Shown here: in pieces, positions 57,181-64,000 of the stretch
How the letters are laid out: each line of letters opens with the position of its first letter
Position numbering within the stretch: position 1 is the first letter of the stretch
Translations under genes and position numbers: made by a program
The notes under the pieces: generated by a model
Database searches by the model: none
What the model was told of the DNA's origin: nothing
The model's input: only the letters and a program-made list of their open reading frames with translations
Source of the DNA: Gammaproteobacteria bacterium
Lineage (GTDB): Bacteria > Pseudomonadota > Gammaproteobacteria > Steroidobacterales > Steroidobacteraceae
Reading direction: 5' to 3'
Assembly (NCBI GenBank): GCA_020029535.1
Contig: JAIBJM010000002.1
Location: 29,458-93,457, forward strand
Length of the DNA: 64,000 nt

Positions 57181-58479
57181 ATGCAGTTCATCAGCACCCG
57201 CAATCCGCAGCATCGGGTCGGCTTCGGCGCCGCGTTGCGCCAGGGTCTGGCGCCCGACGGCGGCCTGTACGTGCCCGAACAGTGGCCACAGCAGGCGCTG
57301 CAGGGGCTGGACGCCGACACGCAGCTTGCCGCGCTGGCGGCGCAACTGCTGGCACCCTTTGCTGCCGGTGATGCACTGGCGCCGGCGATGCCGGACATCG
57401 CCGCCGAGGCCTTCAATTTTCCGGCGCCGCTGGTGCCACTGCACCAGGACGGTGGGCTGTCGGTACTGGAGTTGTTCCATGGCCCGACGGCGGCCTTCAA
57501 GGACTTCGGCGCACGTTTTCTTGCCGCCTCGCTGTCGCGCCTGCATGGCAGCGGCGAACGGCCGCTGAAGATACTGGTGGCCACCTCCGGCGACACCGGC
57601 GGCGCAGTGGCCGCAGCTTTCCACCGCCGTCCCGGCATCGAAGTGGCGGTGCTGTTTCCCAAGGGACTGGTTTCGCCCACACAGGAAAGGCAGCTGACCT
57701 GCTGGGGCGACAATGTGCAGAGCTTCGCGGTGCGCGGCACCTTCGATGACTGCCAGCGGCTGGTGAAGGAAGCCTTCCTCGATGCATCGATGCGCCAACA
57801 GTTCGAGCTGTCTTCGGCCAACAGCATCAATATCGGCCGGCTGTTGCCGCAGGCCATGTACTACGTGGCCAGCAGCCTGCAGGTGCAGCGGCTTACCGGC
57901 GGCAAGGCCAGCTTCATCATTCCCAGCGGCAACCTCGGCAATTCCACCGCCTGCGTGTGGGCGCGGCTGCTGGGCGCGCCCATCGATGCCATCGTGCTGG
58001 CGCACAACGCCAACCGCACGGTGCCCGACTACCTGCAGCAGGGCGTACTGCGTCTGCGGCCCAGCATTGCCACGCTGGCATCGGCGATGGATGTGGGTAA
58101 TCCCAGCAACCTGGAGCGGCTCAATGCGTTGTTTCCGGATGCGGCGGCGCTGGGCAGCGCAGTGTCGGCAGTGTCCATCGACGATGATGCCATCCGCGCG
58201 CGCATCCGCGACGACTACCAGCGCTACGGTGCAGTGTGGTGCCCGCATACGGCGGCGGCCGCCGAAGCCTGGGCGAGGCTCCCGGATGCGCAGCGCGAGC
58301 AGCGCAACTGGGTACTGGTGGCCACCGCGCATCCGGCCAAGTTCCGCGAGATTGTCGAGCCCCTGATCGGGCGCAGCATCGCCGTGCCGGAGAATCTGGC
58401 GCGGCTGTTCGAACGTCCGGTTCAATGCACTGAAATCGATGCCACGCTGGCTTCGCTCCGCCAGCGCATGAAAGGCTGA
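57181..58479 (+). CDS. thrC: Threonine synthase
   Basis: FHGPTAAFKDFGARFLA, ATSGDTGGAVAAAF, VRGTFDDCQRLVKEAF, IPSGNLGN. Confidence 0.96.
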   Translation: MQFISTRNPQHRVGFGAALRQGLAPDGGLYVPEQWPQQALQGLDADTQLAALAAQLLAPFAAGDALAPAMPDIAAEAFNFPAPLVPLHQDGGLSVLELFHGPTAAFKDFGARFLAASLSRLHGSGERPLKILVATSGDTGGAVAAAFHRRPGIEVAVLFPKGLVSPTQERQLTCWGDNVQSFAVRGTFDDCQRLVKEAFLDASMRQQFELSSANSINIGRLLPQAMYYVASSLQVQRLTGGKASFIIPSGNLGNSTACVWARLLGAPIDAIVLAHNANRTVPDYLQQGVLRLRPSIATLASAMDVGNPSNLERLNALFPDAAALGSAVSAVSIDDDAIRARIRDDYQRYGAVWCPHTAAAAEAWARLPDAQREQRNWVLVATAHPAKFREIVEPLIGRSIAVPENLARLFERPVQCTEIDATLASLRQRMKG

Positions 58480-58488
58480 TATCCGCAC

Positions 58489-59094
58489 ATGCAACAACTG
58501 CCACCCGTTGATCCGCTGCTGCTGGCCTCGATGGTTGGTGGCGCCGTGCTGGTGGCGCTGCTGCTGCTGTTCTGGCGCTGGTACCGCCGCCGCCTGGCGC
58601 GGCAGGCGCTGCGCGCAGCCGTCATCGCCGGCGCCTACGAGCACATGCAGGATGTACTGCTGCCGGACGGGCAGGGCGCGCTGCTGCATATCGATTTCCT
58701 GCTGCTGACTTCGCGCGGTGCCGTGGTCGTCGACCTGCGCGACATCCACGGCAATATTTTCGGTGGCGACCAGATGACCGACTGGACGGTGATGGAAAAG
58801 CGCGCGCGCTACACCTTTGCCAATCCGCAGGCGGCGCTGTATGACCGCATTGCCGCAGTGCGTGCGCTGGCGCCGGAGTTGCCCGCCGAAGGGCGCATCG
58901 TGTTCGGCCTGCATGGCCGTTTCCCCAAGGGCCTGCCCAGCTATACGCTGATGCTGGATTCGCTGACGGCCGAGTATCCAGCCGTGGACCGTGCCGCCGT
59001 CGGCTCGTTGCTGCAGAGCTGGTTGCCCGAGTGGGAGAAATTGCGCGCGGCCAGCATGCCGAGCAGCCTGGTGGAGCCCAAGGCCGCCATTTAA
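58489..59094 (+). CDS. Membrane-anchored NERD-domain-like (nuclease-related) protein
   Basis: N-terminal TM, then HIDFLLLTSRGAVVVDLRDIHGNIFGGDQMTDWTVM...FANPQAALYDRIAAVRAL. Confidence 0.7.
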   Translation: MQQLPPVDPLLLASMVGGAVLVALLLLFWRWYRRRLARQALRAAVIAGAYEHMQDVLLPDGQGALLHIDFLLLTSRGAVVVDLRDIHGNIFGGDQMTDWTVMEKRARYTFANPQAALYDRIAAVRALAPELPAEGRIVFGLHGRFPKGLPSYTLMLDSLTAEYPAVDRAAVGSLLQSWLPEWEKLRAASMPSSLVEPKAAI

Positions 59095-59363
59095 CCCCTC
59101 CAGGTACAACTGGCCGAAGGTGTTTCGTGAACAGGTTCGGTCAACGTTCGCCGCTTCTCATTTTCCTCGCCGTCACGGCAGGTAGTTCTGACGGTAGGAG
59201 TAAGGATTGAGTGCGGCCGGACATGAGGAGCGTTCTGCGGATACACTCGTGACCCATGTCCGTAGACGATCGGATCCTCCTGGCCATTCTAGCTTCCTGC
59301 ACGTCGAGATGCTGAAGCGCGGCGGAACGGCATCACCGCTCGTCATGCCCGAGTCTCGTAAAG

Positions 59364-59387
59364 AAAGGGGCCGTTGCCGGCCCCTTT
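59364..59387 (-). terminator. Rho-independent-like terminator of the minus-strand TonB receptor gene
   Basis: Minus strand reads GGGGCCGGCAACGGCCCC then TTTCTTT, just 3' of the stop at 59404. Confidence 0.7.
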
Positions 59388-59403
59388 TCCGATCTGCATT
59401 CGA

Positions 59404-62151
59404 TCAATGCCACTTGAGCGAGTAAGCGACCGTACCGTAAATGAACCGCCCGCGAGGATCGGCATAGCCAGGATCGTAGCCAGCTTGAAAGAAGTCCTGA
59501 CCGCCGGCGTTGGTGTACGGCGGGTCGCGATTGAAGATGTTCTTGGCGCCCGCGGTAAGCTTGAGGCTCGGCAGAACCATATAGGACAGCTGCAGGTCGT
59601 GCGTCAGATATGCGCCGACTTGCCGGCTCTCCTCGCTCACGGTACTGGCGACATCGCGATAACGTGCTTGATAGTTCTGCGTCACCACGATATCCCACAG
59701 ACCTGATTTCCACTCTATGGTTGCATAGTGATGCCAGCGCGGAATCACACCGCCGTAACCATTGGTAATGAACGTACGGGTGTTGACTACATCCGTAAAG
59801 GTGCCGTCCAGGTTTTCTACCTCGTACTTGTGCATGTAGGTACTGGCGAAAGTCGCAGTCACCGTGGGCGTGATCGCGATACGCAGATCGGCGTCGATGC
59901 CGTCGAAGCGTGTGGTACCGAAGTTGAGGTTCGTCTGATCAATCTGCGTGATCTGACCTGGCAGGGCGCCTTGTGTCGGGCCGCGAGTCACCAGGAAGCC
60001 GAACTGGTCGAGATCTCCGAGGATGACCGAGGGGTCGATGCCGAAGATGATGGTGTTCTTCAGCTTGACCTTGAAGGCGTCGAAGACCAGCGATATGTTC
60101 GAGCTGGGCTGGAACACCAGACCCAAGGTGTAATTGTCCGACTCCTCTGGCTTGAGATCAGGGTTGCCGCCGAGGACCACGTTGAACTGCGTCAAACAGT
60201 CGTTCGCGCTGCCCGTGGTCGGGCAGCGCACCGGGTCGCTCAGTCCGTTGCCGCTGACACCCTGCTGACGGGGCTGATACAGCTCGGTCAGGCTTGGAGC
60301 GCGGAAACCCTTGCCGTAGGAGCCGCGCACGTGCACCTGCTCACCGGGCTTCCAGTTGAAACTGACCTTCGGCGTGGTCTTGCTCCCGGTGTTCTGGTAA
60401 TCGTCGTACCGCACCGCGACGTCGACCTCCAGCGGTTGCAGCAGCGGCAAATCTATTTCACCGTACACGCTGGTGACGTTGCGCGATTTGTCGAGCGCAA
60501 AATAGTTACCGCCGTAGTGGGATATATCGCCGGTGACGATGGCCGGGTTGGGGTCGATGGTGAATTTTTCCTTGCGGAGCTCGGCACCGACAGCGACGCC
60601 CGCCTGCCCGCCGGAAAGAGCGAACAATTTCCTCGTCATGCTGGCGTCGATGCTGCTGATGCCCGTGGTCGTGGAATAGGCATCTTCGCGGAATTGACTC
60701 GCGTCGATGGCCGCCAGCACGGCCGGGTCGGTGGTCGGGCCCCAGAAGTTCACCAGCCCGCTATTGAGTATTGGCAGGATCTTGGAATATGCCGGTATGC
60801 CATTGTTGACGTGCTCCGTCAGCTTGGTTTCACTGTAGAGCGCACCGATGTCATAGTCCCACCCCGCGACATCGCCTTTCCCTCCCAACACGATCCGCGG
60901 TTGTTTTGAAATATCGGTCCAGTCACGGTTGCCGGTGATGTAGGAGCGATAGAACACATTCAGATCTGGTGTGGCGCCGCCGGTGATCGATTGCACATAG
61001 GCTGTGGGATAGTAAGGACTGGACGGCGTGATCACGATGGCTGCCGCGCCGTTATAGGGCGCCTGGCCATACAGCGGATTGTTGGACGGCAGCGCGAACT
61101 GGTTCGACAAGGGCACCGGCTGGATGATGGTGCGCGTGTGCTTGTCGGTATAGGAGGCTTCGAGATAAAGCTGCAATGCGTCGGTCACCTTGAAATGGGC
61201 CGAGCCGAAGATATCGTGGCGCTCCGTCGAGGGAACCAGTGACACATACGGCGCTGGATCGTATCGGCAACGGGTGGGCGGGAAGTTCGGATCGAGTAGC
61301 GAAGGCGAGCAATTGCCGGGTGCGCTGGGATTCATCGTGCCGAAGCTGTCATCTACCGCTGAGATGTTCGCCGGGTACGTGTTGCCCGAGGTCGTGTCGT
61401 TGCCGGCCCCCTCGTTGATCGACGATCTGGTAAACGCGCGTTGCGAACCGTACAGCGGCAACTCTTTTTGATAGCTGCCGGAGAGCATGATGTTGTACCG
61501 GTTACTGCCCAGATCACCAGTACCGAAGGTGCCGGTAATCTTTCGCATCGTTGCGCCGCCATCGCTGGTGCCACCGCCCGTGGCGGAAACTTCGGCTCCC
61601 TGATAGTTGTCGTTGAGGATGAAATTGACGACACCTGCGATGGCGTCACTACCGTAGATGGCGGATGCGCCATCCTTGAGAACCTCGACCCGCTGCACGG
61701 CGGAAAGGGGAATATTGTTGACATCCACCGTCGTGCTGTCGGTGATGGTGCCGCCGCCCGGTACGCGGCGGCCGTTGATCAGAACCAGCGTCCGTTGCGA
61801 GCCGAGTCCTCGCAGCGACACACCGGCTACACCGCCGGTGTTGGCGCCGGCGCCGGATGCCGCCACCTGGTTGGAATTGCCCTGCATCGCCACGCTGACG
61901 GTCTGCAGCAACTGCTCGACCGATGTGGCGCCGGTGTGTTGAATATCGTCCTGCGTTATCACCTGCACAGGCAGTACCGCTGCTGCTTCAGGCCGCGCGA
62001 TGCGGCTGCCGGTCACAACGACCTCTTGCAACTCTTCGGTCGAAACTGCGTCTTGCGCCGCGACGGGAAATGCCGCGGCTGAAAGGCCCAATACCCCGAA
62101 GCAGATCAACACCCTCCCGACCTGCGGAAACGAATTAAGAATAGGACGCAT
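59404..62151 (-). CDS. TonB-dependent receptor
   Basis: Signal MRPILNSFPQVGRVLICFGVLGLSAAAFPVAAQ, EVVVTGSRIARPEA, VLINGRRVPGGG, VEVLKDGASAIYGSDAIAGVVNFIL, C-terminal beta-barrel. Confidence 0.96.
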   Translation of the reverse strand: MRPILNSFPQVGRVLICFGVLGLSAAAFPVAAQDAVSTEELQEVVVTGSRIARPEAAAVLPVQVITQDDIQHTGATSVEQLLQTVSVAMQGNSNQVAASGAGANTGGVAGVSLRGLGSQRTLVLINGRRVPGGGTITDSTTVDVNNIPLSAVQRVEVLKDGASAIYGSDAIAGVVNFILNDNYQGAEVSATGGGTSDGGATMRKITGTFGTGDLGSNRYNIMLSGSYQKELPLYGSQRAFTRSSINEGAGNDTTSGNTYPANISAVDDSFGTMNPSAPGNCSPSLLDPNFPPTRCRYDPAPYVSLVPSTERHDIFGSAHFKVTDALQLYLEASYTDKHTRTIIQPVPLSNQFALPSNNPLYGQAPYNGAAAIVITPSSPYYPTAYVQSITGGATPDLNVFYRSYITGNRDWTDISKQPRIVLGGKGDVAGWDYDIGALYSETKLTEHVNNGIPAYSKILPILNSGLVNFWGPTTDPAVLAAIDASQFREDAYSTTTGISSIDASMTRKLFALSGGQAGVAVGAELRKEKFTIDPNPAIVTGDISHYGGNYFALDKSRNVTSVYGEIDLPLLQPLEVDVAVRYDDYQNTGSKTTPKVSFNWKPGEQVHVRGSYGKGFRAPSLTELYQPRQQGVSGNGLSDPVRCPTTGSANDCLTQFNVVLGGNPDLKPEESDNYTLGLVFQPSSNISLVFDAFKVKLKNTIIFGIDPSVILGDLDQFGFLVTRGPTQGALPGQITQIDQTNLNFGTTRFDGIDADLRIAITPTVTATFASTYMHKYEVENLDGTFTDVVNTRTFITNGYGGVIPRWHHYATIEWKSGLWDIVVTQNYQARYRDVASTVSEESRQVGAYLTHDLQLSYMVLPSLKLTAGAKNIFNRDPPYTNAGGQDFFQAGYDPGYADPRGRFIYGTVAYSLKWH

Positions 62152-62955
62152 GGATGGTCTCCTTAAGAAGCGTCGGAGCCTTGATTGCGGCGGCAGGCAC
62201 GCAAATACATGCTCCGAAAGTCCGTTTAGACCCTGAGCAGTGCGGGCTCGAGGCAGAAACCACACATCACGAGCGACGAGACCGAACCGCTCCCCCTGAG
62301 TGCGGCCGTAGCATAAGCAGAATATTTCCTGCCATACAACAGTGCTGTATCGGTGCAATGCTCGTGTCGTTTGTTCTGGGTCAGTGCACGCGCCGTCTTG
62401 TGTTCTGGCTGAAGATGGCCATGTAATGCATGGCCCTGCATTCCCCGCTGCAATGTGAATCGGCGGAGCTCCGCTCCGTTACCAGCTCGGTGCACTGCCG
62501 CGGAAGGCGCAAGGCGGCGCGGCCCAGGGGGTCGGGTGCGCTACAGGATGTCGATAAGATCGATCAGCGTTACGACGCAATCCTTTCGCGCGTGGACTCG
62601 AACCGGCTGTCAGGCCGCCTCTCCACCACGCAAGTGAGCGATGTTTGAGCCACCTGATCGGCCTGAGGAAGGGCGGCAAACGCGAGAACCGGCGACATCA
62701 AGTACACCCGCTGATTCATGCAATGGGCAGGGCAGGGCTGCGCCCCTGGCCGGCGGGAGGATTCGGCAGGCTGCCGGCAATGCTTGTGCCCTCAGTTGAT
62801 CGCCACCGCTCATCGGCGCTAGCCTGCGGGCGGATGCAAGGCTCGATCTGTGAAGTACCAAGGTGGAGCAAGCTGAGCGACGGCGGTTTGAATGTCCGTA
62901 TGGGCGACGAGTCAAATCAGCTCGAGCAGCTTCCATGCTGCCATGGCAGTTTTAT

Positions 62956-63555
62956 TCAGGGCGATTTAAGTCCGATCAACTCACCGTAGGCGAGGATGTG
63001 CCCGGACATGGCTTCGAAGACGCCCGCTCGACCGCCATCCGCAGGTTGCAGCTGATCGACATCCAACGCGTACACGCGAAACCGGTATTGATGTCGGCCC
63101 ATGGGAGGACACGGAGGCGTGAACTCCGGGGCGCCAACAACCTTGGTGCTCGCGGCATCGCTTTGTCTCTGAATCGCAGCAGCGGATGTACCTTCAGGAA
63201 TCTCCGTAATGCTGTTCGGGATGTTGTAGAGAACCCAGTGTGTAACTGGAAACAGCCGCACCTGCGGCGCTGGAACATCCCAATCCGTTGCAATCAGCGC
63301 GTACGATTGTGTTGCGGACGGTGCGCCGGACCACTGAATGTGCGGCGAGATGCCAGTGCCGCGGCACGAAACCTTGATCGGCAGCTCCGTCTGATCCTGG
63401 AATGTCCTGCTCTGGACCTGCAGGCTCTTTGCGAGCCTGGCATGGTAGCGGTCCTCTCTCGCCTTCGTCCGCGCGGTATAGGTCGCGAGACCCGCTGCAA
63501 TAACGACCAACAGGAAAGGGATGACCCACAACGCATGTTTGAGGATTCGCTTCAT
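62956..63555 (-). CDS. PEBP/YbhB-YbcL (Raf kinase inhibitor-like) family protein with N-terminal TM
   Basis: GISPHIQWSGAPSATQSYALIATDWDVP, THWVLYNIP, EFTPPCPPMGRHQYRFRVYALD. Confidence 0.87.
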   Translation of the reverse strand: MKRILKHALWVIPFLLVVIAAGLATYTARTKAREDRYHARLAKSLQVQSRTFQDQTELPIKVSCRGTGISPHIQWSGAPSATQSYALIATDWDVPAPQVRLFPVTHWVLYNIPNSITEIPEGTSAAAIQRQSDAASTKVVGAPEFTPPCPPMGRHQYRFRVYALDVDQLQPADGGRAGVFEAMSGHILAYGELIGLKSP

Positions 63556-63938
63556 GGCGTCTTCGCCTTGATCGCGACCCGCAGGCTCAAGAGAAACGCG
63601 ATGAACTCCACTGCGGCAAGGACGCCGATGGCGATGTACTCGGTGCTCGGGGGCCCCGCGAGCGACGACAGCAGGTCACCAATCTCCCGCAACGTGCAGG
63701 CGAGGAATACCGCAGCGTAGGCGGCCGGGCTCCTGGTAAAGAAGGCCACCACCTGGGCAAGCCCGATGCCCGCGTTCCGGCCGCCCCATGCGAGTCCCAT
63801 TCCTTCAGCACCCGGGACGTAACCGAGGGCCGTAGTCGGGTCGATCAGTGCGCGGACACCCAGCACCGTGCTGAAGATCATGAAGAAACCGACGTATATC
63901 GTCACCCATAGAGGAATTCCTGCAACTCTGAATCTCAT
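63552..63938 (-). CDS. Small multi-pass membrane protein (DUF4267-like)
   Basis: FFMIFSTVLGVRALIDPTTALGYV...GGRNAGIGLAQVVAFF...ACTLREIGDLLSSLAG. Confidence 0.55.
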   Translation of the reverse strand: MRFRVAGIPLWVTIYVGFFMIFSTVLGVRALIDPTTALGYVPGAEGMGLAWGGRNAGIGLAQVVAFFTRSPAAYAAVFLACTLREIGDLLSSLAGPPSTEYIAIGVLAAVEFIAFLLSLRVAIKAKTP

Positions 63939-64000
63939 GACCTGATCTCCCGTTCAACCAATACGTTTAATACGTTGCCAGCAGGTAGTTTGCGAGCGGC

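Noticed and set aside
56518-59109. 863-aa minus-strand ORF opposite thrB/thrC/NERD gene
   Set aside because: Antisense to well-supported plus-strand genes; His/Gln/Arg-rich, domain-free composition typical of spurious ORFs in GC-rich DNA.
1-64000. tRNA, rRNA or CRISPR loci
   Set aside because: None recognised by eye; a tRNAscan/Infernal run would be needed to exclude small RNAs.

Overview
GC-rich proteobacterial (gammaproteobacteria-like) chromosomal window. Apart from a possible partial gene at the left edge, it reads as follows. (1) ~0.3-9.7 kb: surface-glycan or lipid decoration cluster with three glycosyltransferases, an SGNH-like protein, a GSCFA protein, two PhyH-type and one P4H-type 2OG-Fe(II) oxygenases, an acyltransferase-3 protein and a methyltransferase. 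(2) ~9.9-22.6 kb: an accessory secretome island with a GspC-like PDZ protein, a 2476-aa Sec-signal/FG-GAP/SpvB/RHS protein whose C-terminal tip carries an HEVGH motif, a membrane immunity candidate, a detached RHS-core fragment, and a metzincin protease flanked by a stand-alone copy of its own N-terminal (pro-like) region and by two paralogous small secreted proteins, one apparently frameshifted. (3) ~22.7-31.2 kb: more glycan genes (GtrB/GtrA-like, FAD oxidoreductase, membrane glycosyltransferase, gmd, fcl, WecA-like) with an embedded VapBC-like pair. (4) ~31.2-63.9 kb: mostly housekeeping and envelope genes: TonB receptor, Entner-Doudoroff set (pgl-edd-glk-eda), RND pump, hendecad coiled-coil protein, M28 peptidase, diguanylate cyclase, Ig-like lipoprotein, S8 protease with a GlyGly-CTERM-like tail, GspF/Tad-like pair, HlyD-ABC exporter, thrABC, NERD-like protein, second TonB receptor, PEBP protein. 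The most promising candidate for an undescribed system is the 17.4-22.6 kb region. All calls come from reading motifs and ORFs; no database search or computation was run.
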